NCBI GenBank assembly: GCA_963513935.1
Contig: OY740774.1
Span: 99,145,668 to 99,209,667, forward strand
Source of the DNA: Aphrophora alni
Taxonomy: Eukaryota; Arthropoda; Insecta; Hemiptera; Aphrophoridae
DNA length: 64,000 nt
Direction of reading: 5' to 3'
A program made the position numbers and the translations under genes. The stretch's first letter is position 1, and every line of letters starts with the position of its first letter. The notes under the pieces are model-generated. The model was not told the origin of the DNA. It was given only the letters and a program-made list of their open reading frames with translations, and ran no database searches. This document shows, in pieces, positions 27,166-43,387 of the stretch.

Positions 27166-27949
27166 TGAATTGGCCGAAGATGACCCAACAAAGTCCGCCA
27201 AGCTATTTTGAAATTGCCCGTTGTTCATCACGGGAGGTTCCAATGTGAATTGGCCGAAGATGACCCAACAAAGACCTCTAAGCAATATTGAAATTTCCCG
27301 TTGACGTTCACGAGAGATTCCAAATCTCATTTGGCCGAATAGGACCCAACAACATCCGCCATGCTATAAAGAAATTTCCCGTTGACGTTCACCGGAGATT
27401 CCAAATCTGAATTGGCCGAAGATGACCAAACAAAGACCGCTAACCTTATTGAAATTGCCCATTGTAAATCACGGGAGGTTCCAAATTGTGAATTGGCCGA
27501 AGATGACCCAACAAAGTCCGCGAAGGTATTTTGAAATTGCCCGTTGTATATCACGGAAGTTTCCAAATCTGAATTGGCCGAAGATGACCCAACAAAGTCC
27601 GCCAAGCTATTTTGAAATTTCCCGATGACGTTTATGGGAGATTCCAAATCTGAATTGGCCGAAGCTGACCCAACAAAGTCCGTTAAGATATTTTGAAATT
27701 TCCCGTGACGTTGATGGGAGATTCCAAATCTAAATTGGCCGTAAATGACCCAACTAAGTCCGCCAAGCTATTTTGAAATTTCCCGTGACGTTCATGGGAG
27801 ATTCCAAATCTGAATTGGCCGAATATGACCCAACAAAGTCCGCCAAGATATTTTGAAATTTCCCGTTGACGTTCACGGGAGATTCCAAATCTGAATTGGC
27901 CAAAGATGACTCAACAAAGTCCGCCAAGCATTTTGAAATTTCCCGTTGA

Positions 27950-28212
27950 CGTTCATGGGAGATTCCAAATCTGAATTGGCCGAAGATAACCCAACAAAGT
28001 CCGCCAATCTATTTTGAATTTTCCCGTTGACGTTCATGGGAGATTCCAAATCTGAATTGGCCGAAGATGACCCAAAAAGGCCGCCAAGCTATTTTGAAAT
28101 TTACCGTTGACGTTCATGGGAGATTCCAAATCTGAATTGGCCAAAGATGACGGATTCTCCCGTGAACGTCTACGGGTGTTTACAAAATAGCTTGGCGGAG
28201 TTTGTTGAGTCA
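27950..28212 (-). repeat. Right arm of second, nested inverted pair
   Basis: Mirror partner of 25,940-26,200, with the shared junction AGATGACGGATTCTCC at 28,144-28,159. The arm ends are approximate because both sides continue into ordinary monomers. Confidence 0.82.
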
Positions 28213-28229
28213 TCTTTGGCCAATTCACA

Positions 28230-29113
28230 TTTTTGGAATCTCCGGTGAACGTCAACGGGAAATTTCGTTATATAATGGCGGATATTGTTGGGTCATATTC
28301 GGCCAAATGATATTGGAATCTTCCGTGAACGTCAACGAGAAATTACAAAATAGCTTGGCAGACTTTGATGGGTCTTATTTTGCCAAATGAAATTAGGAAT
28401 CTCCCGTGAACGACAACGGTAAATTTCAAAATAGCTTAGCGGTCTTGGTTTGGTCATCTTCGGCCAATTCAGATTTGGAATCTCCCATGAACGTCAACGG
28501 GAATTTTCAAAATAGCTTGGCGGACTTTGTTGGGTCATCACGGCCAATTCAGATTTGGAATCTCCCATGGACGGCAACGGGAAATTTCAAAATATCTTGG
28601 CGGACTTTGTTGGGTCTTCTTGGGCCAATTCAAATTTGGAAACTCTCATGAACGTCACGGGAAATTTCAAAATAGCTTGGCCGACTTTGTTGGGTCTTCT
28701 TCGGCCAATTCAGATTTGGAATCCCCCATAAACGTCAACGGGAAATTTTAAAATATCTTGGCGGACTTTGTGGGGTCATATTCGGCCAATTCAGATTTGG
28801 AATCTACCATGAACGTCAACAAGAAATTACAAAATATCTTGGCGGACTTTGTTTGGTCTTCTTCGGCTAATTCAGATGACGTTCATCGGAGATTCCAAAT
28901 CTGAATTGGCCGAAGATGACCCAACAAACAAAGTCCGCCAAGCTATTTTGAAATTGCCCGTTGTAAATCACGGGAGGTTCCAATGTGAATTGGCCGAAGA
29001 TGACCCAACAAAATCCGCCAAGCTATTTTGAAATTTCTTGTTGACGTTCATGGTAGATTCCAAATCTGAATTGGCCGAATATGACCCCACAAAGTCCGCC
29101 AAGATATTTTAAA
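28230..29113 (-). repeat. Right arm of the ~0.88-kb inverted duplication
   Basis: Mirror partner of 26,282-27,165. Matching is nearly complete from the array terminus inward to about 28,240, then weakens: there is a 2-bp insertion (CACATTTTTGG against CAGATTTGG) and beyond it only generic satellite similarity. About 1.06 kb of plus-oriented monomers and part of a second inverted pair separate the arms. Confidence 0.9.
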
Positions 29114-29115
29114 AT

Positions 29116-30780
29116 TATATCATTATACACATATATATATATATTGTTAAAATTAATTGTTTTATTTTTTAGATACCTTGCAGTTACGTTTTTTGTTAGT
29201 CTGGTCCTCTCACTTGTGTTAGAGGCATCGGTTTGATCACCGTGAAGGGATCAAAAGTAACGAGGTTAACCAAATATCTTGAGGTTAAGTTGAGAGTTAC
29301 AAATTGTATTTTATGCTGGTTGTGAAAGATGGGATTATTACCACGGGATCTCTGCAAACCGACCACACATCTAAGAGGCTTTTTCCTCAAGAACTGTTGA
29401 AGCAGAGTATTATTATTAATATTCCACGTCGTAATCCTCTATTAGTCCATATTGAAAAATTTAGAAACTAAACATTCTGTCGCTAGTTTATATTTAACTT
29501 AAGCCAAAATAAATTTCAAAATGACCACAACAATATTATTTAATTGCATCGTGTCTTCTATCGATAAGAGATTTTGTACAATTATGCTTGCAAAGATTTG
29601 ATTGTTTGTTTGTGATTATAATTCAATCTGACTTGAATGAGAGAACACACAAAGGGCTTATAGTAAGTGTAAATAAATCATGAGATGTAACTAATTTAAA
29701 GTTGTATTCAGAGGTCAAACAAGGGTGTACGGTGTAATTAATTAACACCTTAGTTGAATATGACGTACTTTAGTCTAGAGGGTAAAAGCTAATCTGCTTT
29801 AGTTTTATCTTGACACCTCTTACTGAAGATTAGTAAGCTAACAATTAGTTTATTTAATACAATTAAAGGACTTATTAAAAACCTTTCTAAATTCATGTTT
29901 TTTACTATTAAAAGGCTGTAAAGAATAAAACGTTGTTTTCTTAACTAATGATATTTTACCCGTGAATTTTTTAAGGAATAAAGTGATTTTTTAAAGGGTC
30001 CATTCTTATGTACTATTTTGTTAAGAGTTTTTAAACATTTTAAATTGATAAATAGAGAACAAGCTTAGTATGTTTATTCCATACATGTTTGTTGCTTAAC
30101 CTAAATGTTATTTGATTGAAATAAGTTTCTAATAATGGAGGTTTAGGTATTTTGTTTTTATTAGTTATTCCTCAACTGTAATTTTCATTTACATGCGATT
30201 AGGCACAATATTTTGGAAAATTAATCTTTATACTCGTACTTCACAAAAAATGAACTAAATCAAAAGAGTTATTTTAAAGAAATTAGTAATTTAAAATAGG
30301 GTTATATTGGACCATTTTTGTTTTGGTTAGATGGAAACAGTTTGATTTAATAGTGCTAAAATGTTAATAAAGACTAGTCGTGTGAGTGCCAGTGAACTGA
30401 ACATATGACGGAAACTGTAAGAATTAATTACATCCTTTTTGTACTAAGGGGATCAGAAAACTTGACATCTATTTTTCAACCGAACACATAATTATCCCTA
30501 TATAACGCACACGGAATAAAGTAGAAATGATTGATATTCAGATTTTGAAGTCAACGAATCTGTTAACAACATTCTAACTTGGAATTTTGAATAGATAATA
30601 AAGTGATGTGTCATTTAGACAACTTCAAAAGAACCGAAAAAAAAATGTCGTTTATGGAAACAAAACCACGATTTAACATTATATGATGATAGCAGTAAAC
30701 ATTTTATTTTTAAAAAAAATTCCAACGCCGCAAGACAGAAAAATATGTGCCTCGCACCAGATAGGTAAAAAAATTATGAT
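29116..30780. other. AT-rich non-satellite DNA, nothing recognised
   Basis: The array gives way to a (TA)n-rich stretch at 29,120-29,145 and then AT-rich sequence. The patch 29,196-29,390 is somewhat more GC-rich and open on the minus strand for 64 codons, but shows no domain and starts at an arbitrary Met. I see no gene, RNA or clear repeat. Confidence 0.6.
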
Positions 30781-31460
30781 TGTAGGTATGTGAAAAAGAA
30801 GGAGGGTGAATGGTTGGTTATTGAGTCTTATATCAAAGAAGTTCCAATAAGTGCTCTAGTAACAAATTTACCTTACGAAACCATCAAATACTATCCCTTG
30901 GGGGTGTGGTGAAGGTAAGGGTCGACTCCGTAAAACTTGATCCTCTCAGTTAAGGTAATATAACCCCGACTGAAGAGTCCCTGGTCCATCAAATTGGGGA
31001 TAGGGTAAAGGGCTCGTTAGACGACCTCACCAAGGGAAAATATATTGTTCTGAATAAAGATTTAAAATAAAACTCGGACGGATGTAATTTTAAAGACTTA
31101 GGCAAGCTAACGGAAGAGAGTGAAATGGAAAAAAATACTGAGGTTTCATTATTCGCGTTGAATGTCAGTGCAATGTTACGATCTGGAAAAATGAAATAAA
31201 TTGTCGACGATTTTATTAAATAAAAAACAGACGTTGCTGTATTGAAACAAAAATGATGGAATTGTACTGAGAGCATCGACAAAATGTTTTCTCAATATTG
31301 TGTTTAAATGGGCAGACTTTGTAGCGTGTACGAAAGATGATTGTGTGCAAAGGAAAATGTTGTGTATAAACTGAAGTGTAAGAGGGAATAAAAGGGAGAC
31401 CCAAAAGCAGATGGATTAGATTGCAACATGGTAAAGATGGAAGTTGGCATAACATGAGGT
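30780..31460 (+). pseudogene. Degraded non-LTR retrotransposon 3' end
   Basis: In the plus strand, 31,382-31,456 reads in one frame EGIKGRPKSRWIRLQ and continues with K-D-G-W spacing. This resembles the G-x-x-x-G-R-P-x-x-R-W motif found at the C terminus of many insect non-LTR retrotransposon polyproteins, after the reverse transcriptase domain. Upstream sequence to about 30,780 is interrupted by stops in all frames. A patch at 30,890-31,045 is more GC-rich than its surroundings and probably belongs to the same element. No intact reverse transcriptase motif is visible. The minus-strand frames here are shadows. The element boundaries are guesses. Confidence 0.5.
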
Positions 31461-32540
31461 CAAGTGTAACACAGATCTACAGCGCCGGGGAGTAAGTAAG
31501 TAGGTATGTTATGTGAAGTTATATGTATCAGACAATATCTGAAAAATAAGAAATGTCCGGACAGAATTATTTATAATAAACACAATATATCACACACAAA
31601 TTCTTTTGTTAAATTCTACAATTTATTGGTCTAGCCGACCATGGTTTTGCCAGTTACGGCATTGACGAGGCTTATACAAGTAATTTATATAAAGTCTTTT
31701 ATATGCGTGTGCCTTTGTATAAAAGAATTTGTGTGTGTTTTATTTGTATAACATCGAATTCTAAGAAGTACCGCGGTCATCAGTATAAACAATATTAAAC
31801 ACAATATATTAAACTCAAGAAGTACAAAAAACTGATGAGGGAATTTATTCTTTAAAACAGACTAAATTTAGAATATTTTTTTAAATTTCAGAACACTCAA
31901 TGTTGAGCTAAAATCTCATTTTCCGATTTATTCTGTACTGGAAACGATACAGTTTGTGTTTGTGGTGCAGTAATTAGGTTACACGAAGAGAATAACAACA
32001 AGATGACGTCATTGTTGAAGTAGAGATGTTCTAACAATTGTGTACTCGTACACTAACAAGATAGTCGCCAAAGGATAAGTTTCCTAGAAATAAAGACAGT
32101 GGGTCACATAGCTGGCTGAGTATAGTAATGTTACATGTTAAACATGTAATTTAATATGGGAACAATAGAATAGCTTATTAGAAAAGACATAGGCTGCATA
32201 TTATACATGTAAATTATTTTGAAGAAAATAATTGAAAATTTTAGAGAGAGTGCTCCGATAAAGGAGAAACGATATTTATTTTTAATGCAAACTAAACTAA
32301 TTTGATGTAATTTTGAAGGTAATATTGTAACGTTTCTTTCACTGAATTAGATTTTTGAAGGGTATCTATCCAAGGTTCGCTATTTAAAATAAAATAATAC
32401 GATAGATCGCTATGACTAATTTATTGAAAACTTTCTTAGCTACAACGGACAGTATACACTTGACACTTAACTTGTATCCACCGACTGTAACCACTTTCTT
32501 GACTTCACTAGTTTAAAAATCCGTAGATCGTTGGATCTAC
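31461..32540. other. AT-rich intergenic DNA, nothing recognised
   Basis: No ORF above background, no tandem repeat and no structural RNA that I can support. Confidence 0.6.
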
Positions 32541-32549
32541 AACTGCAAC

Positions 32550-33060
32550 AGCTGTTCTGTGGGTATGTTACTGCTGTGAGCTGACTTGGTATCTTGGGAT
32601 TTACTGCCTTGCCTTGATCCTTACGACGTGGTGTCTTGGGATCCACTGACTCTGGAACATTCAGGCTTCTTAATATTTTCTACTTATGAGGTAGAGGAGG
32701 GGGGAACACCCCCTCCTATGTCAAGGGCTCAACACGCCTCTGTGACGGATACGGAAATACCGAGGGCTCAACACGCCTCTGTGGTGACAGGATGTCGAGG
32801 GCTCAGCACGCCTCTGCGACAGGTACGGATTTACCGAGGACTCAACACGCCTCTGCGGTGACAGGATGTCGAGGGCTCAGCACGCCTCTGCGACAGGTAC
32901 GGATTTACCGATGGCTCAACACGCCTCTGCGGTGACATGATGTCGAGGAGAGGGGAGAGGTCTGCCGGAGTGGCAGTCAGGGTGGTTCAACCCCAACTGA
33001 CTCTTTTAGCTGTTCGAGGCTGCTTTTATACTGTGTTTTGTGGTGGGGGGGGGTCAGCTA
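32550..33060. repeat. GC-rich block with a ~74-bp minisatellite
   Basis: This ~0.5-kb island is clearly GC-richer than the DNA around it. From about 32,718 to 32,945 a compound unit of about 74 bp repeats roughly three times. Each unit has two half-units of about 35 and 39 bp that share GGCTCARCACGCCTCTG and end in GATGTCGA or GGATTTACCGA. The motif ACGCCTCTG occurs six times. A 91-codon plus frame at 32,586-32,861 runs through it, but it is driven by the repeat and I do not call it a gene. Downstream is a hairpin (AGTCAG ... CTGACT, about 32,977-33,004) and a run of nine G. This may be part of a transposable element I do not recognise. Confidence 0.8.
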
Positions 33061-33463
33061 TCCAATGTTGACTTTGGACGTTCTAGAACCTTCCATCACC
33101 TTTGATCTGTTTACTTAGGACCTTGTTTACTCTTCTCAATCGTTTCTATAACTCTTATTTCAGTATTTAAGTAATGAAGATTTTGCTTCATTACAATATA
33201 TTCAACAATATTTGTTCATATTCTCTTGTGACGTCGTTTTTATGAAGGAGAATACGTTTTTTAAGCAATGTTTAGAATATTTATGCGAGAAATATAAAAT
33301 ATTTATGTTATGTTAAAATTTTAGATGAAGTTTTATAGTGTAAAATGTTAAGTTTAACACTTTTCAAAGATACTAACATCTGTCTCTAAATGTAAGTAGA
33401 ATATAAACATAGATTTGCCAAATCATTATAACAAAATTGTTTATATTTAATAAAAAAAATTAT

Positions 33464-33858
33464 AGATTAAAATTAAACCCAATACCACATTAAATAAAAC
33501 AATCTTTTACTTCCCGATTACATTTCAGTAACATTGTTACCATCCTCAGAGGTCGAGTGTTACACAAACACTAAATCTATAAATTTTATTAAAAGTTGTA
33601 CAAGTGAGATTTCAACCTCACTCCTTCCTGTGGTTAGTTCAACCAATGGCATTGAACCAAGTCATTAGCCTGGTCAATGCCCTTGTACCACTACCTGGAC
33701 TCGGGTTGAATACCCTTACAATTATATGGACACTATTTTTTAACAAATTAATCTTAACTACCTCAATTTCTAAATACAAAGTGAATATAAAATTATTCAT
33801 GGAACAAAACTTGTCTTTTTAGGTACTAATTAACCTAAAATATATTTAAAACATATAA

Positions 33859-33914
<56 letters not shown>

Positions 33915-34079
33915 TTATTCTAAATTTTTACAAATTACATTTAATTTCAGGAACAATATAAATTAAAAATTATACATAAATTTGGACGAAAAATTTTGGT
34001 AACTATGTTACTGAAATGTATATCAGGAAATAAAAGTTTGTTTTATTAAATTGTGGTATTGGGTTTGATTTAATCTTTA
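33464..34079. mobile_element. Foldback / MITE-like element with ~78-bp terminal inverted repeats
   Basis: The left arm 33,464-33,541 and the right arm 33,998-34,079 are imperfect reverse complements. Shared runs include AAACCCAATACCACA, TTAATAAAACAA-like and CATTTCAGTAACAT followed by GTTAC. The ~455-bp interior holds a 72-codon plus frame (33,604-33,822) with no known domain and an (AAT)n microsatellite. No transposase is present, so if mobile it is non-autonomous. I could not fix a target-site duplication. Confidence 0.7.
33858..33912. repeat. (AAT)n microsatellite
   Basis: About 18 AAT/TAA units with one ACT interruption near 33,880, inside the foldback element. Confidence 0.95.
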
Positions 34080-36683
<2,604 letters not shown>

Positions 36684-36969
36684 TTTAAGTAACTTAATAT
36701 CTTAATATATTTTTCAGTAACTAAGTATTTTAATTAAACCTTGAATTGTTATAAATTACATAATTTACGTTAAAGCTGAACCTTTATTTAAAATTCTACG
36801 TCGACAAGCCTGAGCATAATACATATTATAAATTAGAAACACGAGGCTGGTGAATTGAACGAATGATGATTTTTTTTAAAGCCTCCTTATAATTAGTTTA
36901 CTACTTTACCACTAGGTCTATTTATTCTCGTTGGTACATTAAAGAAAACCGTTTAAAATTAAATAAACA

Positions 36970-37150
36970 AACTTGGAATTGAATCTCCTTGTGGACTGAA
37001 AAGAATGTAAGTGTTTATATTCAAATGTGTAATAGGTTTAGTTGAATATATTTTAACAGAAGTCTGATAGATTGACTGAAAGGAGTTTCTTCTGTATCAA
37101 CTGAATTTCAGAATTAAAAATAAAACCAACAAACGCATAAATTCGTTCAC
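36970..37150. repeat. Dispersed repeat family D, copy 1 (diverged)
   Basis: Resembles 43,388-43,575 and 53,635-53,830: GGAATTGAAT, then GTGTTTATATTCAAATGTG, GTTGAATATATT, AGATTGACTG and finally CAACTGAATTTCAGAA. It is the most diverged of the three and lacks the GGGCGA hairpin. Confidence 0.6.
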
Positions 37151-37597
37151 AGTTTATTCCCGATAGTATTTAATTTGTTTTAGTCCATGGATCAAATTTA
37201 ACTCATTTAACAATGCGTAACATTAAAGTATTTATAAAATATACATGGTCCAAATAAAATCACTTCTCAGGTTCCATTTTTATATATTTATTGAGTTTAT
37301 TAATTTGTTTCTAAATATTCACTCTAGTCGGCCTTGATATTTAGTTAAGCAAATTATCGAAATCGTTTACTCCCCATTTTATTTTGAAACAATTAGATCT
37401 TATTTTATGTCGGAAGACAATTTTTAAGTACCAAAATGCAATAGTTTAGTAGGAAATAAGAAATTTAAAAGTACGAAAACCAGGCCTGGTAAGGTTACCA
37501 CAAATGCCTACGTTAATTCGTATGATTACGTTCATCAATCTAGTGAATGTGTCATCGTTCGATTGTTTTATTAGGTCTGGATAAGTGACTATATATA

Positions 37598-38060
37598 CAG
37601 GGATGCCGAAAAGTCTGGAGGAGGCTTAATATCTTTTATATTCATTTGGCAAACTCTGCAAATCTTATTGGTAGCTAAACAACTATTTTCTAAGGCTCTT
37701 CACCTCCAATGGGGGACGGCCCACGAGGAGTCAGTACAGAATCTTAATTGTAAGCGTAGATTGATATGTACATCATTTTAAAGGCCTCGTCAAGCAATGA
37801 AAAATGCCACAAACCCCACATTAAAGACATGTGCTGGATAATTAAAACAACGCAAAGAAGTAATGAACTTAAACTTTTTAAGGGTCCTCAGTCACATTCA
37901 TCTCTAATGGGAGACGTTCCACAAGGAGTAGGAAGAAAATCTTAGACGTAAGCATAGGTTAAGATGTACATCCATTTTAAAGGTCTGCTCAAGCAGAGAT
38001 TAATGCTGAAAACTACACTCCAAAAGGTCGACCCGTTACGAATGGCAGTTACTTTAATTT
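37598..38060. mobile_element. Possible mariner-type end with a duplicated ~197-bp module
   Basis: At 37,598 ACAGGGATGCCGAAAAGTC resembles the ACAGGGTGTCC-type termini common in insect mariner-like elements (from general knowledge). Downstream, two diverged copies of one module lie ~197 bp apart (about 37,684-37,810 and 37,880-38,008). Both contain AATGGGRGACG, then CCACRAGGAGT, AATCTTA, TAAGCRTAG, GATRTACATC and TTTTAAAGG. No transposase frame is found between here and 38,500. Confidence 0.4.
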
Positions 38061-39650
<1,590 letters not shown>

Positions 39651-39898
39651 ACCACTCGGAGGTTGGAACGTTGATCCTGGAGGGATCAGTCTTCAGACAA
39701 CTAACGGGGAAGTCTGTGCAGCCGCTTCCAGCCGACAGAGCGCATGAGCGGAGGTAACGCTCGTTCCGAGGGGATCAGCCGTAGACCGCAGACAATGAAC
39801 GGAGTATACGTGCTGTCGAGACCAGCCGACAAACCACGGAAGGAAAGAGAGTAAAGGAAGAACAAAGAAAACCAAAGAATTTATGCAAAAAGAGCAGC
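39651..39898. repeat. GC-rich repeat family E, copy 1, plus conserved linker
   Basis: 39,651-39,851 aligns with 49,265-49,461: TCGGAGGTTGGAACGTTGAT, CCTGGAGGGATCAG, CAGACAAC, GGTAACGCTCGT, CCGCAGACAATGAACGGAGT and CCAGCCGACAAACCACGG are shared. The block is two ~87-bp diverged tandem units. 39,853-39,898 is a linker (GGAAGAACAAAGAAAAC, then TTATGCAAAAAGAGCAG) that recurs at 52,507-52,551, and in both places it leads straight into a GA tract. A minus-strand frame of 60 codons is not considered coding. Confidence 0.85.
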
Positions 39899-41410
<1,512 letters not shown>

Positions 41411-42976
41411 CCATATAACCCCAATAAAAATGGACCTCACTTTTAAACCCAACATAAACGACCACACTTTCTCATCCAATAAAAACTACCCCACTTTCTA
41501 ACCCAACATAAACGACCCCACTTTCACATCCAATAAAAACCACCCCACTTTCTAACCCAACATAAACGACCCCACTTTCACATCCAATAAAAACTACCCC
41601 ACTTTCTAACCCAATATAAACGATCCCACTATCTAATCCAATAAAAACCACCCCACTTTCTAACCCAACATAAACGACCCCACTTTCACATCCAATAAAA
41701 ACTACCCCACTTAACCCAATAAATATGTCCCACTTTCTAACCCAAAAAACGACTCCACTTTCTAACTCAATAATAACGATCCCACTTTTTCACATAATAT
41801 AAACGACCTCAATTTTTAAACCATTAAAAACTACCACAATTTCTAACCTAGTATAAACAACCATACTTTCTAACCCAATAATAACGATCCCACTTTCTAA
41901 TCCAATAAAAACTAACCCACTTTCTAACCCAACATAAACAACCCTACTTTCTAACCCAATAATAACGATCCCACTTTCTAATCCAATAAAAACTAACCCA
42001 CTTTCCAACCCAATAATAACGATCCCACTTTCTAATCCAATAAAAACTAACCCACTTTCTAACCCAATATAAACAACCCTACTTTCTAACCCAATAATAA
42101 CGATCCAACTTTCTAATCCAATAAAAACTAACCCACTTTCTAACCCAATATAAACAACCCTACTTTCTAACCCAATAATAACGATCACACTTTCTAACCC
42201 AATAATAAAGATCCCACTTTCTAACCCAATAATAACGATCCCACTTTCTAATCCAATAATAACGATCCCACTTTCTAATCCAATAATAACGATCCCACTT
42301 TCTAACCCAATAATAACGATCCCACTTTCTAATACAATAAAAACTAACCCACTTTCTAACCCAATAATATCGATCCCACGTTCTAATCCAATAATAACGA
42401 TCCCACTTTCTAACCCAATAATAACGATCCCACTTTCTAATCCAATAATAACGATCCCACTTTCTAATCCAATAATAACGATCCCACTTTCTAACCCAAT
42501 AATAACGATCCCACTTTCTAATCCAATAATAACGATCCCACTTTCTAACCCAATAATAACGATCCCAGTTTCTAACCCAATAATAACGATCCCACTTTCT
42601 AATCCAATAATAACGATCCCACTTTCTAATCCAATAATAACGTTCCCAATTTCTAACCCAATAATAACGATCCCACTTTCTAACCCAATAATAACGATCC
42701 TACTTTCTAACCCAATAATAACGATCCCACTTTCTTATCCAATAATAACTAACGATCCCACTTTCTAATCCAATAAAAACTAACCCACTTTCAAACCCAA
42801 TAATAACGATCCCACTTTCTAACCCAATAATAACGATCCCACTTTCTAATCCAATAAAAACTAAACCACTTTCTAACCCAATAATAACGATCCCACTTTC
42901 TAATCCAATAAAAACTAACCCACTTTCTAACCCAATAATAACGATCCCACGTTCTAATACAATAAAAACTAACCAA
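41411..42976. repeat. 27-bp minisatellite array, ~58 units
   Basis: The unit is CCCACTTTCTAACCCAATAA followed by TAACGAT. The first part (to about 42,180) alternates two unit types, one with AATAAAAACTA and one with CATAAACGAC or AATAACGAT, giving a 54-bp dimer. The middle (about 42,190-42,720) is nearly pure AATAACGAT monomer. The dimer pattern returns at about 42,760-42,976. As 27 is a multiple of 3, minus-strand frames of 132 and 105 codons encode 9-residue repeats (ESGIVIIGL / ESGLVFIGL). No start context or flanking coding sequence supports a gene. Confidence 0.95.
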
Positions 42977-43387
42977 AACTTATCGTCACGAATAATGACA
43001 TTTCGATATGTTGTCAATTAAAGAACAATAACGAATAATGGACGCTGTCTGTGAAAAAATATTTATTTGTTAAAGTAAAGACTAAACTTGATTCGTTTGT
43101 GCCTTAAATACACCCTCAATGTAAGATAATTGATTAAAATCAGGCTTTTAATAACAACGCTCCAGATTTATGTTTGATTTTTTGCCTATTACTCACGAAC
43201 TGTAATATATTTAACTTTTAATTAGTGTTCACAATTCACTAAAATTTAAACAAAGTCTGTAGAAACTACTATGACATCAATTTTGTTAAAATTGACATAT
43301 ATTATTTGACCCATCACAGAACATTCCTTTACTACGTGGGAAATGTTCGAAATAGATTACATTGAATAAATGAAAACTGATATTAGG

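Larger units (their letters stand above)
25997..29115. repeat. Diverged, orientation-switching edge of the 81-bp satellite
   Basis: About 38 further monomers, visibly more diverged than the main block. Most have GATTCCAAATCTG and GACGTTCATGGGAG in place of GATTACAAATCTG and GACGTTCACGGGAG. A second variant, TTGTAAATCACGGGAGGTTCC-like, appears near 26,425, 27,465 and 28,965. Orientation is minus from about 25,997 to 26,518, plus to about 28,150, minus to about 28,876, then plus to the array end. The array stops mid-monomer in AT-rich DNA with a short (TA)n tract. Open frames of 60-113 codons on both strands here are satellite frames that have lost their stops; the minus frame repeats with a 27-residue period containing SLADFVGSSSANSDLESP. 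Confidence 0.95.

Noticed and set aside
25939..28751. Several 60-113-codon frames on both strands with similar peptides
   Set aside because: They are frames through 81-bp (27-codon) satellite monomers. The same peptide appears on opposite strands where orientation flips, which is expected from the inversions and not from genes.
1..29115. CRISPR-like array
   Set aside because: The whole 81-bp unit repeats; there are no unique spacers between short conserved repeats, and the context is eukaryotic.
33613..33720. tRNA-derived SINE head inside the foldback element
   Set aside because: A T-arm-like GGGTTGAATACCC is present, but the A-box-like sequence is weak and its spacing is too long; no cloverleaf can be drawn.
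41790..43017. Repeat protein with ESGIVIIGL units on the minus strand
   Set aside because: Explained by a 27-bp minisatellite whose length is a multiple of three. No unique flanking coding sequence or recognisable domain.
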